The notes beneath the pieces are model-generated. The model had not been told where the DNA came from. It saw nothing but the letters and a program-made list of their open reading frames with translations, and ran no database searches. A stretch of DNA of 64,000 bases from the NCBI RefSeq assembly GCF_016424485.1, contig NZ_JAELUP010000097.1:56891-120890 (forward strand). The letters run 5' to 3'. The translations under genes were made by a program, and so were the position numbers. The stretch is from Paenibacillus roseus (GTDB taxonomy: Bacteria; Bacillota; Bacilli; Paenibacillales; Paenibacillaceae). Positions 53,410-61,852 of the stretch are shown in pieces. The first letter of the stretch is position 1; every line of letters begins with the position of its first letter.

Positions 53410-53428
53410 AACCTTAAGGCAACCTTAA
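53410..53428 (-). promoter_or_regulatory. Direct repeat, likely response-regulator site
   Basis: AACCTTAA at 53410-53417 and again at 53421-53428 (TTAAGGTT on the minus strand), an 11-bp period as expected for OmpR-family binding. The same octamer occurs at 55621-55628 upstream of the response regulator gene. It lies about 80 bases before the solute-binding protein gene. Confidence 0.6.
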
Positions 53429-53449
53429 AATCGACGTTTACGACATAAA

Positions 53450-53499
53450 AAAGAAGATCGCCAGCCGTCTGCCAAATGGCGACGGAAGCGATCTTCTTT
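53450..53499 (-). terminator. Terminator of the two-component genes
   Basis: On the minus strand AAAGAAGATCGC pairs with GCGATCTTCTTT, with an inner CCGTC/GACGG stem, and continues TTTTTTA. It separates the kinase gene from the following operon. Confidence 0.85.
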
Positions 53500-53521
53500 G
53501 ACTTGCACTGTATTTTCTTGT

Positions 53522-54874
53522 TCAATTGATACTGGCAGCCGGCAGCGTCACCGTAATCGTCATCCCATTGTTCAGCTCGCTGGCCGCGTCGATTTTACCG
53601 TCATGAAGCGTAACGATCCATTTGGCGATGGCAAGGCCGAGACCATTGCCCCCTTCGGTTCGGCTTCGCACCTTATCACCCCGATAAAACCGCTCGAAAA
53701 TACGAGACAATTCCTCAGCGGCGACGCCAATGCCGTTATCCTGCACTTGCAAAATAACGGAGCCGGCCGCTTTTTTGCAAGTGAGTCGGACGAACCCGTG
53801 AGTCGGCGTATACTTGATCGCATTGTCAATTATGATCACGAACAATTGCAGCAATCGTTCCTCGTCGCCGTTAACGTTCAGATCGGATCCAATCCGTCCG
53901 TCTAGCGCAATATGCTTCAATGCAGCGAGGGGAGCGAATTGATTTAACGCCTGTTTGGCGAGCTTGTCGACGCTAAGCGGCTTTGGATGCAGCACCATCT
54001 TGTCGGCATCCAACTGCGTCAGCGTCAATAACCCGTTAACGAGCTTCTTCATACGCGAAATTTCCTTCAGAATAGTCGACAGCTCGCGGCTTTCCTGCTC
54101 GATCGTATGGGTCGGATGTCTAAGCAGAAGCTCCGTATGTGTCTGCAGAACGGCAAGCGGCGTACGCAGCTCGTGCGAAGCATCGGCGACAAATTGCTGC
54201 TGCCTGTCCCAGGACGAGCGGATCGGCACCAGCGCCCGGTCGGCGAGATAAAGACCCGCCAGAATGGAGACGGCTCCGCCCAATACAATGCCGATGGCAA
54301 GCAAGACAAGCAGCGTAACAAGCATATTCGCTTCCGCGCTAATATTCATAACAAGCTGATAATGCGCTATCTTGTCACCTACGTCATAAGGCTCGGGGAT
54401 CGCCATCGTCATCTCCGGTTTCGATGCTTTGACCGTTTTGACCCTGTACGTTTCTCCGCCTTGCCGGATTGTTACAATTCGTTCCTTGTCCAGAGCACGT
54501 TCAAATTGTTGCAGCAATTGCTCCGAATATCGGTCGGGAAACACGCCTATGACGTTGCGATCCCGGTTCCAGGCGACCGTATCGACATTTCGGGTAATCT
54601 TGCCGACAATGCCGGTGACTGCGACTTGCGCCGACGTACTCGCGGAAGTTCCCCTCTCTATAGGCAGTGGCGGGCTGAGCGTAACGGGATTTTTTTCCAA
54701 TGGAATCATAGTCTGCAAGGTGAACGGTGTGACACGTTGCTCGATCGCTTCATCGATTTGACCGAATATGGCGGACCGCAAATAGAGGTACATAGCCGCG
54801 CCGAGCATAAGCAAAATGATAAAAAGGACCGATGCGTTAAGCAGCGTCAATTTCATTCTTGTTTTACGGAACAT
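53522..54874 (-). CDS. Sensor histidine kinase
   Basis: 450 residues: helix at about 8-31, an external sensor region (32-180), helix at about 184-208, then HisKA with phospho-acceptor His234 in DASHELRTPLAVLQ, N-box IIDNAIKYTP, G1 VQDNGIGVA, F-box FERFYRGDK and G2 GGNGLGLAIAKWIV. EnvZ/PhoR-type transmembrane kinase. It overlaps the response regulator gene by 11 bases. Confidence 0.93.
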   Translation of the reverse strand: MFRKTRMKLTLLNASVLFIILLMLGAAMYLYLRSAIFGQIDEAIEQRVTPFTLQTMIPLEKNPVTLSPPLPIERGTSASTSAQVAVTGIVGKITRNVDTVAWNRDRNVIGVFPDRYSEQLLQQFERALDKERIVTIRQGGETYRVKTVKASKPEMTMAIPEPYDVGDKIAHYQLVMNISAEANMLVTLLVLLAIGIVLGGAVSILAGLYLADRALVPIRSSWDRQQQFVADASHELRTPLAVLQTHTELLLRHPTHTIEQESRELSTILKEISRMKKLVNGLLTLTQLDADKMVLHPKPLSVDKLAKQALNQFAPLAALKHIALDGRIGSDLNVNGDEERLLQLFVIIIDNAIKYTPTHGFVRLTCKKAAGSVILQVQDNGIGVAAEELSRIFERFYRGDKVRSRTEGGNGLGLAIAKWIVTLHDGKIDAASELNNGMTITVTLPAASIN

Positions 54875-55550
54875 GGCGCTTGCCTTTCACAATGTAGCCG
54901 ACGCCGCGTATCGTTTCGATTATTTCCGCACATTGATGAACGGCCAGCTTTTTCCGCAAATAATGAATGTACAAATCGACGATGCCCGTGCCCGCCTCGG
55001 AATCAAACCCCCATACCCGATCCAAAATTTGCTCGCGGGTCAATATTTGATTGCAGTGAATCAGCAAAAATTCAAGCAACTCGAACTCCTTTATGGACAG
55101 CTTAAGCGGCGTATCGCCGAAGTAGCCTTCCTGCAGCTTCGGCTTGATCGTGAGGGAGCCGAAACGAATTTCGCCCTCCTCGCCAAGCGAGCCGTGCCGA
55201 CGCAGTATGGCCCGGCAACGGGCAAGCAACTCTGGAAACGCGACCGGCTTGACGACATAATCGTCGGCTCCGGCGTCCAGCCCTTTGACCCGCTTCTCGA
55301 CCGCGTCCATCGCGGTAAGTAGCAGAATAGGCGTCATCACGCCCTGTGATCGCAAATGATGGATAAGCTCAATGCCGTTCATGCCTGGCAACATCATATC
55401 GAGTATGATCAAGTCGTAAATATTTTGTTCCGCCATGTACAAGCCTTCGTCGCCGCGCATCGATTCATGAACCTGGAACCCTTCTTCGCGCAGCACACTG
55501 GACACGGCATGAATTAATGAGACATCGTCTTCGACCACCAATATTTGCAT
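54864..55550 (-). CDS. OmpR-family response regulator
   Basis: 228 residues. The receiver domain has VVEDDVSL, Asp51 in LIILDMMLPG, LLTAMD and KPVAFPEL. The winged-helix C-terminal domain has LSIKEFELLEFLLIHCNQIL and VDLYIHYLRKKLA ending IRGVGYIVK. It probably controls the adjacent ABC operon and itself through AACCTTAA elements (53410-53428 and 55621-55628). Confidence 0.94.
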   Translation of the reverse strand: MQILVVEDDVSLIHAVSSVLREEGFQVHESMRGDEGLYMAEQNIYDLIILDMMLPGMNGIELIHHLRSQGVMTPILLLTAMDAVEKRVKGLDAGADDYVVKPVAFPELLARCRAILRRHGSLGEEGEIRFGSLTIKPKLQEGYFGDTPLKLSIKEFELLEFLLIHCNQILTREQILDRVWGFDSEAGTGIVDLYIHYLRKKLAVHQCAEIIETIRGVGYIVKGKRHVP

Positions 55551-55620
55551 GTCTTTCAGCCTTTCTTTTTACACTTCTGTACATAAGTATAAAAAAGAAA
55601 GCTTAAAAATAAATTAGACC

Positions 55621-55628
55621 AACCTTAA
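55621..55628 (-). promoter_or_regulatory. Single AACCTTAA element upstream of the response regulator gene
   Basis: Identical to the repeats before the ABC operon. A weaker relative, AGCTTAAA, occurs 21 bp away at 55600-55607, two helical turns. Confidence 0.4.
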
Positions 55629-55642
55629 CGAGCGCTGAAATT

Positions 55643-55669
55643 GCGGCGCCTCGTAATGGTCAGCGCCGC
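55643..55669 (-). terminator. Possible terminator of the SLH protein gene
   Basis: GCGGCGC/GCGCCGC stem with 13-base loop on the minus strand, followed by AATTT. Weak T tract. Confidence 0.4.
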
Positions 55670-55693
55670 TAACTTCGATTGCCTATATTCAAC

Positions 55694-58600
55694 CTAGTTG
55701 ATCAGATTGCTAGTCTGGAGCAACCTTCTCACCATTGCAGCCGCTTGAGCGCGCGTGACGTTCTCCTTCGGCGCCAGTTTATCGTTGTAGCCTTTCAGTA
55801 GACCCGCCTTTACTGTGGATGCGAGCGCTTCTCTCGCCCATTCTCCAATTGCCGCATCATCCTTGAAGACGTCCAACTGGCTGTTCATTTCCTTCTCAGA
55901 CAAGGCAGCTTCCGATTTCTTGATCATTTTCATTGCTTTGGCGAGAATCGCCGCGGCTTCCTGTCTAGATACCGTCTGGTTTGGACGGAAGGTACCGTCT
56001 GTATAGCCGGTAATTAAACCATATGCTGCTGTTGCGTTTACTGTAGTTTTAAACCAGTCGGTTGTCGCTACATCCGTAAACATTCCCGCTGCCAAAGTGG
56101 TTTTCAAACCAAGGGCTCTGCTAATAATAGCTGTAAACTCCGCTCGGGTAATGGCTAGGTCTGGTTGAAACTCCTTATCACTTACACCTTTAATGATCAG
56201 TCTGGCGCCCATGTCATTGACATCCGCCTTGCTCCAATGCTTCTCCACATCCGCAAAGCTTTTCGGATTCCATATGACAGCATAAGAGCTGTTCGTCAAG
56301 CTATTGATGACAGCATAGGGTTGCCCATTATTCTCGACGACTTTCGTCGGCACATGGGAGACCGTTCCATCCAGATTCACCACAACACCTGTTGTAATTT
56401 GGCTAACGTCTGTGCCTTGTGGGATGAACACTTGACGCTCCACATAGCCATTGAACTCGTTAACAGGCACCGTCTTACCTCCGTAAGACGCGGTAATCTC
56501 AAACCCAATCGGCTGGATGGCAACCGTAAATCCGTCTTTCTTAGCTGTAGCATTCACCAAGTCCACGTCCGCTTGCGGTTGCTTGGAAATTGTAATGTTA
56601 ATTTTAATGTCTTCCAGTTTTACGGATTGGCCTAACTGAGCCGCAAGCTGTGCAATGTTGATTTGAGCCGCTGGCAGCGTATAAGTACCACGATCTGTCT
56701 TGATCTCAATAGCGGCTCCCTTATCTTCCATCACTTTAACAAGCTCTCCGTTCAGCACACTAATCACGATATCAGACGATGATGTCACTGGAATAGAAAG
56801 CAGCTTATTATTTTCTTTACTAAGCTTGGCAATGATCTTGCTATGATCCAGCGTTACGATAATCGCAGATTGGTCACCAATTTTTTGGATAGTTGACGTA
56901 GCTAGCCCGCTTTGTACAACTCCGTCAACGACGATTTCAATCGTCTTAGGAGACTGCACTCCGCTTCCCCAATACGGAGTCCCTGTGCCCGGCTCCTGCT
57001 CATCCTCCACAATTGTTACCACAACTGCAGTCGGTGCACTTAAAACCGTATCTGCTGTAGGATTGCTAAGCTTCACACTGAAAGTTCGATTGCCTTTATA
57101 GACATTATCGTTCAAAATCGGAATCGTGATCGTTTGGCTCGTCTCACCATCAGCAAAATGTACAACACCAGATGTAGCCGTGTAATCCACGCCTGCTTGG
57201 GCCGTTCCGTTCACAGTCGAGTAAGAGACACTGGATACGCCGCTGCTGCTGCCCTCGCGCTGCACGGATACGACAGCATTCCCGCCATTTTCATTAACAC
57301 TACTTGTGGAGGAGGACAGGCGTACCTTCCACTTCGATGGAGTGGTTCGCAGTACCGTTATATTGTTGCCATACAAATTGGCCGCGATGATATCCGACTT
57401 GTCGTCTCCGTTTAAATCACCTGTCACTACATACTGCGGTGTATCGCCCGTGCTGTATGGGATTGCTGCTGCAAAGTCTCCGGCACCGTCCCCTTCCAAA
57501 ACCGAGACCCGATTATAGAATGGGATCGCTGCCGCAAGGTCAAGGTTCCCATCTCCATTAAAGTCGCCAACCGCTACAGAAACAGGTACCTGACCCGCAG
57601 GGAAGCTGCCTGCCACACGACTTTCAAATGTCATGTCTCCCTTATTGAGGAGTACGGACACCTGATTCGGATTGGCGCTAGCAACGGCAATATCTGGCCT
57701 TCCATCCTGGTTAAAGTCTCCAACTGCTAGTGAGTAGGGAATGCTGCCTGCTGCTCCGTAAGTATTTTCCCCTGCTTGGAACGTACCATCTTCTTTACCT
57801 TCAAGAAGATAGACTTTTTTCTCCCCTCCCACATTAGCAATCGCCAAATCCAACTTGCCATCGTTATTAAAATCTGCAGCCACTAATGATCGCGGAGAAG
57901 TGATATTCCCATCGCCAGTGTGAGTCTTTATTGTTGGGAATGTGCCGTCTCCCGCTCCTAGTAATACAGATATCGTATTCGTTCCGGTATGTGCAACCGC
58001 CACGTCCAGCTTTCCGTCTCCGTTAAAATCGCCCACGACTACAGCTCTCGGTGTAGCGCTAACCGGATAGTGGACTTCTGATTCGAATGTACCGTCTCCC
58101 TTGCCCCTAAGAACCGAAATCGAATAGGAACCATCTCCACCCTGACCAGAGTTGGCAACTACAATATCGGGCTTCCGGTCGCCATTAAAATCGCCAACGG
58201 CAATAGAAATCGGATTACGTCCAACGGCATAACGCACAGCATCTTCGAGCTTTCCGTCACCTTTGCCCAGCAATAGGGATATGGAATGATCACCGAAATT
58301 CGCGACTGCTGCATCCAGTTTCCCATCTCCATTGAAGTCCGCGACAATTGTGGACAACGGTTGATCACCAACCACATATTGAATGCCCGCCTTCAGTGTC
58401 CCATCTCCATTCCCAGGCAAGACAGAAACATGATTTTCATCCGTATCCGCGATAAAGTTCGCAACGGCCACATCCTGATGGCCATCTACGTTAAAGTCGC
58501 CAATAATTACGGATGCTGGATAACCATCTGTCACATAGTTGACGGCTTCTGCAAACGGCCCGTCACCTTTGTTCAGCAAGATCGAAACACTGTTTCCAAG

Positions 58601-59545
58601 TAGATTTGCAACGGCAAGATCAGGCTTCCCATCGTCATTGAAATCGCCTGCCGCAATTGAACTCGGACTAGTCCCAACAGCATAAGTTCTATTTAATTCA
58701 AAAGTTCCGTCCCCCGCGCCGTGAAGGATAGAAACCTGGTTGCCTCCCCTGTCTGCAACAGCCACGTCCAGCTTCTCATCACCATTGAAGTCACCGATAG
58801 CTAGGGAGCTCGGTATACCGTCAAACTCGTAATTAAAAGTTGTCTGGAATTTTCCATCTCCGCTTCCGCTAAGAATGGAAACCTTATAGGCGCCGCTCTC
58901 ATTGGCAATGGCCAGGTCCAAATTACCATCTCCATCAAAATCTCCTACAGCTGCAAAGATCGGGTTATTACCGACGCTTGGGTTATTATCGATTATCAGC
59001 TGCATTCCTGACTGTTCACTGCCCAGTAGAACAGACACATTAGTAGAGTTATAATTCACAACCACAAGATCCGTAATGTTATCTCTGTTAAAATCCCCAG
59101 CTGCTAGAGTATAAGGACCTCTGTCGTCAATATAATGAACCGCCAGCCCAAAACTTCCGTCTCCTGCCCCATAAAGGATAGAAACTTTGTTCTCGCTGCC
59201 AACTGCAATATCTGGTTTCGAATCGCCATTGAAATCCCCAATGACAACAGACTGAGGATGCTCGTCTTCGTCTACAACATAATCTGCAGGAGGGGCAAAT
59301 GTGCCATCAGGCTCCCCCAGTAAAACGGAGACTGTTCCCGATGCGTAATTGGCAGTTACCAAATCCGGGAATCCATCTCCATTTACGTCTGATGTGGCTA
59401 CAGAAAAAGGTTTAATACCCACCCCATACTTGGAACCGTTTTCGAATAAAGGCATTGCAAAAGCTTGCAGCGGTGCTAACAGCAGCGTTACACTGATCGC
59501 ACTCATCCACAATTTGAAGAAAAAGCTCTTTTTCGTTTTTCTCAT
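55694..59545 (-). CDS. Cell-surface protein: FG-GAP repeats, Calx-beta, SLH
   Basis: 1283 residues. Signal peptide of about 30 residues ending QAFA. Then about 14 FG-GAP/VCBS-like repeats (about 32-760), each built on GDFNGDGKLDVAVAN and VSVLLGKGDGT; the Asp-rich loops bind calcium in this family. A Calx-beta domain follows (about 770-870; TVNGTAQAGVDYTATSGVVH), then about 200 residues without a known fold, and three SLH repeats at the C-terminus (FADVEKHWSKADVNDMGARL, FTDVATTDWFKTTVNATAAY, and the third ending AMVRRLLQ) that anchor the protein to pyruvylated wall polymer. ATG at 59545 has AAGGGAG upstream. Function is probably adhesion or ligand binding. The repeats are also visible as near-repeats in the DNA. 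Confidence 0.93.
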   Translation of the reverse strand: MRKTKKSFFFKLWMSAISVTLLLAPLQAFAMPLFENGSKYGVGIKPFSVATSDVNGDGFPDLVTANYASGTVSVLLGEPDGTFAPPADYVVDEDEHPQSVVIGDFNGDSKPDIAVGSENKVSILYGAGDGSFGLAVHYIDDRGPYTLAAGDFNRDNITDLVVVNYNSTNVSVLLGSEQSGMQLIIDNNPSVGNNPIFAAVGDFDGDGNLDLAIANESGAYKVSILSGSGDGKFQTTFNYEFDGIPSSLAIGDFNGDEKLDVAVADRGGNQVSILHGAGDGTFELNRTYAVGTSPSSIAAGDFNDDGKPDLAVANLLGNSVSILLNKGDGPFAEAVNYVTDGYPASVIIGDFNVDGHQDVAVANFIADTDENHVSVLPGNGDGTLKAGIQYVVGDQPLSTIVADFNGDGKLDAAVANFGDHSISLLLGKGDGKLEDAVRYAVGRNPISIAVGDFNGDRKPDIVVANSGQGGDGSYSISVLRGKGDGTFESEVHYPVSATPRAVVVGDFNGDGKLDVAVAHTGTNTISVLLGAGDGTFPTIKTHTGDGNITSPRSLVAADFNNDGKLDLAIANVGGEKKVYLLEGKEDGTFQAGENTYGAAGSIPYSLAVGDFNQDGRPDIAVASANPNQVSVLLNKGDMTFESRVAGSFPAGQVPVSVAVGDFNGDGNLDLAAAIPFYNRVSVLEGDGAGDFAAAIPYSTGDTPQYVVTGDLNGDDKSDIIAANLYGNNITVLRTTPSKWKVRLSSSTSSVNENGGNAVVSVQREGSSSGVSSVSYSTVNGTAQAGVDYTATSGVVHFADGETSQTITIPILNDNVYKGNRTFSVKLSNPTADTVLSAPTAVVVTIVEDEQEPGTGTPYWGSGVQSPKTIEIVVDGVVQSGLATSTIQKIGDQSAIIVTLDHSKIIAKLSKENNKLLSIPVTSSSDIVISVLNGELVKVMEDKGAAIEIKTDRGTYTLPAAQINIAQLAAQLGQSVKLEDIKINITISKQPQADVDLVNATAKKDGFTVAIQPIGFEITASYGGKTVPVNEFNGYVERQVFIPQGTDVSQITTGVVVNLDGTVSHVPTKVVENNGQPYAVINSLTNSSYAVIWNPKSFADVEKHWSKADVNDMGARLIIKGVSDKEFQPDLAITRAEFTAIISRALGLKTTLAAGMFTDVATTDWFKTTVNATAAYGLITGYTDGTFRPNQTVSRQEAAAILAKAMKMIKKSEAALSEKEMNSQLDVFKDDAAIGEWAREALASTVKAGLLKGYNDKLAPKENVTRAQAAAMVRRLLQTSNLIN

Positions 59546-59581
59546 AAACGTTGCTCCCTTATGGTTAAAAATGACAACCAT

Positions 59582-59950
59582 TACGAGTATAGCAATACAA
59601 ATCGGAATTGTATAGTATAAAAATGCTGACCGACCGTTGGAGTGTTGGAGTCGGTTTTGAAAACGCTCTGTTTCTACTGTCTCTTTATTTCCAGTATTAA
59701 CAGCTGTATTATTTTAATCGTCAAAGAAGCCCATATCACTCCACTTGCTCCAATTAAAATCAGGCATCTGACGATGCTGCCTTTTTGCTTTTAAAATCAT
59801 GGAATTTCTATGAAAATAAAAGTAATTTCCTCTTAATTCACTTCGTCCCCCTTTAATCATCCATGTAAAAAAGTGTTTTATTTATATAAGCTTATACGGA
59901 AGCGAAAGCTTTTCTAAGTGGCAAAAAAAATTAATAAAGGAGATTATCTC
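59582..59950. other. Divergent intergenic region
   Basis: Promoter area of the surface protein (minus) and of the MFS gene (plus); no boxes could be assigned with confidence. A hairpin GCATC-TGAC-GATGC with a following CCTTTTTGCTTTT (59768-59793, plus strand) looks like a terminator but has no gene in front of it. Confidence 0.45.
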
Positions 59951-61150
59951 GTGAACTCAAACACTGCTCTTATAAGAAAAGGCGGTGCAAATGTGTCGTC
60001 TTCCAAACGTCTTCCGTGGGCCGGATTGCTAGCTTTAGCCATGGCGGTGTTCATCTGCATTCTTACGGAAAGCCTGCCTGCTGGATTACTGCTGCAAATT
60101 GCACAAGATCTTGGGGTCAGAGAAGCTCTTGCCGGACAATTGGTCACTCTCTATGCGGTTGGATCTCTTCTGGCCGCCATTCCTTTGACAACGGCTACCC
60201 GTGGGTGGAGGCGCCGGCCGCTTCTGCTGCTGTGCATTATCGGCTTTCTTGTATTTAACACCATTACCGCGTTATCTTCCGTTTATGTGCTGACGCTTGT
60301 CGCGCGTTTCTTCGCTGGTGTCTCTGCAGGTGTTCTGTGGGGGATGACGGCCGGTTATGCACGGCGCATGGTACCTGATTCGCTGAAAGGAAAAGCGATG
60401 GCCGTGGCCATGGCGGGTACCCCGCTGGCATTGGCGCTGGGCGTTCCGCTTGGTACTTTTTTGGGAACATATACAGGGTGGCGTCTCATTTTCGGAGCTG
60501 TATCATTACTGACTGCAGCCCTTATTGGCTGGGTGCTCTGGAAAGTGCCGGATTATGCAGGTGAGCCTTCCGGTGATCAACTCCCTTTTCACAAAGTTTT
60601 CCTGATTCCTGGTGTACGGACGGTTTTGTTCGTCGTTTTGGCTTGGGTACTAGCTCATAATATTTTGTACACTTATATTGCACCATATCTTGCGGAAACT
60701 GCGTTGGCTCAGCGAGTGGATTTGGTTCTTCTTATTTTCGGAATTACCTCGGTTGTCGGCATTTGGGTGATAGGCATACTGATTGACCGTTTTCTAAGAA
60801 TGCTGGTTTTAATCAGTATCGCAGGATTTTCTTTGGCTTCTGCAGCCTTGGGAATCGGAATGAATCAACCTGTAATCATCATTCTTGGTATTGCAGTCTG
60901 GGGGCTAACGTTTGGCGGGGCAGCCACTTTACTGCAAACAGCAATCGCACAAGCTGGGGGTAAAAGCGCAGATATAGCCCAATCGATGCTGGTTACCGCG
61001 TGGAATGTAGCAATCGGCGGAGGCGGCATTATCGGCGGGTTTCTTCTCCAACTGCTTGGAGCCAAATTCCTTCCGGGGTCATTAATCCTCCTGTTGCTTC
61101 CCTCTTTGCTTGCAGCTTGGCAAGCTAAAAAGCATGGCTTTCCCTCCTAA
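59951..61150 (+). CDS. MFS transporter, DHA1 (AraJ/YdhP-like)
   Basis: 399 residues with 12 helices. Typical of the arabinose-efflux/drug group: ALAMAVFICILTESLPAGLL (helix 1 with the Glu conserved in this group), TATRGWRRRPLLL (motif A), GVSAGVLWGMTAGYARRMVP and MAGTPLALALGVPLGTFLG (motif C). GTG at 59951 is chosen because AAAGGAG lies 8 bases upstream; the longer frame from 59918 has no site. Paired across a terminator with an AsnC-type regulator; the substrate is unknown. Confidence 0.9.
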   Translation: MNSNTALIRKGGANVSSSKRLPWAGLLALAMAVFICILTESLPAGLLLQIAQDLGVREALAGQLVTLYAVGSLLAAIPLTTATRGWRRRPLLLLCIIGFLVFNTITALSSVYVLTLVARFFAGVSAGVLWGMTAGYARRMVPDSLKGKAMAVAMAGTPLALALGVPLGTFLGTYTGWRLIFGAVSLLTAALIGWVLWKVPDYAGEPSGDQLPFHKVFLIPGVRTVLFVVLAWVLAHNILYTYIAPYLAETALAQRVDLVLLIFGITSVVGIWVIGILIDRFLRMLVLISIAGFSLASAALGIGMNQPVIIILGIAVWGLTFGGAATLLQTAIAQAGGKSADIAQSMLVTAWNVAIGGGGIIGGFLLQLLGAKFLPGSLILLLLPSLLAAWQAKKHGFPS

Positions 61151-61179
61151 AGGAATACACGAGTATGTGTAACATAAGC

Positions 61180-61218
61180 AAAAAAAGAATCTGCTGTATG
61201 ACGCGGATTCTTTTTTTT
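61180..61218. terminator. Bidirectional terminator
   Basis: AAAAAAGAATC(T)GC...GC(G)GATTCTTTTTTTT between the convergent MFS and AsnC-type genes. Confidence 0.88.
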
Positions 61219-61237
61219 GGAATTAGAGAAGTACATT

Positions 61238-61681
61238 TTATGCGAGCAAATCCGTTTCTCCAATGAGATTTTTATAAGCGATCGGTGAAGACATTACGAT
61301 CAGAGTCGTATAGGTTCCGTATTGATCGCATCGGTTTTCAAACTCCTCCAGGTCCTGGGTTGTGTGCGTGAGGACCTTCAATAAATAATTATGCTCTCCG
61401 CTTATCCGGTAACACTCCATAACCTCCGGTGAAGAACGACAAAAGTCAAGAAAAGGATAGCAATTCCGGGTCCGAACAAGCATATAGGCTGTGCATTGCT
61501 TACCGAATTTTTGGGAAGAAATGACGGTTCGGTATTCCTCGATAATCCCCTTTTCTTCCATGCGTTTTACACGTTCAGTTACGGCTGGCTGAGACAGTCC
61601 CACCAGCTTTCCTAAATCTGTCATTGATAATCTCGCCTGGTTCTGCAAATGAAGCAGGATGTTTTTATCGATTTCGTCCAA
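61238..61681 (-). CDS. AsnC/Lrp-family regulator
   Basis: 147 residues. N-terminal winged helix (IDKNILLHLQNQARLSMTDL and VGLSQPAVTERVKRMEEKGI) and C-terminal RAM ligand domain with the SGEHNYLLKV turn. The TTG start has AGGGAGG 8 bases upstream. Divergent from the serine hydrolase gene, with a 170-base AT-rich space that both promoters must share, so it may regulate that gene and itself in response to an amino acid. Confidence 0.92.
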   Translation of the reverse strand: MDEIDKNILLHLQNQARLSMTDLGKLVGLSQPAVTERVKRMEEKGIIEEYRTVISSQKFGKQCTAYMLVRTRNCYPFLDFCRSSPEVMECYRISGEHNYLLKVLTHTTQDLEEFENRCDQYGTYTTLIVMSSPIAYKNLIGETDLLA

Positions 61682-61852
61682 GAAAATTGCCTCCCTTTAA
61701 TTTAAAAGTTATTTCTTTTAAATACCTTTATAATCATCAAAAACTTCTTTCTCTAACTTGTTTGTTTTATGTAAGGTAACAGAAATTATTTATATAATAA
61801 ACACACTTGCTATAAATAATCAAGTGAATTACAGCAGGAGAGGATGAGACGC

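Noticed and set aside
54107..55105. 332-codon plus-strand frame
   Set aside because: Antisense to the histidine kinase and response regulator genes in GC-rich DNA, where long shadow frames are expected.
56000..59400. Regular repeats considered as a CRISPR-like array
   Set aside because: They are coding repeats of the FG-GAP protein, in frame, with no constant spacers.
59768..59793. Terminator-like hairpin GCATC-TGAC-GATGC with T-rich tail
   Set aside because: No gene ends before it on the plus strand, so its role could not be supported; mentioned only within the intergenic entry.
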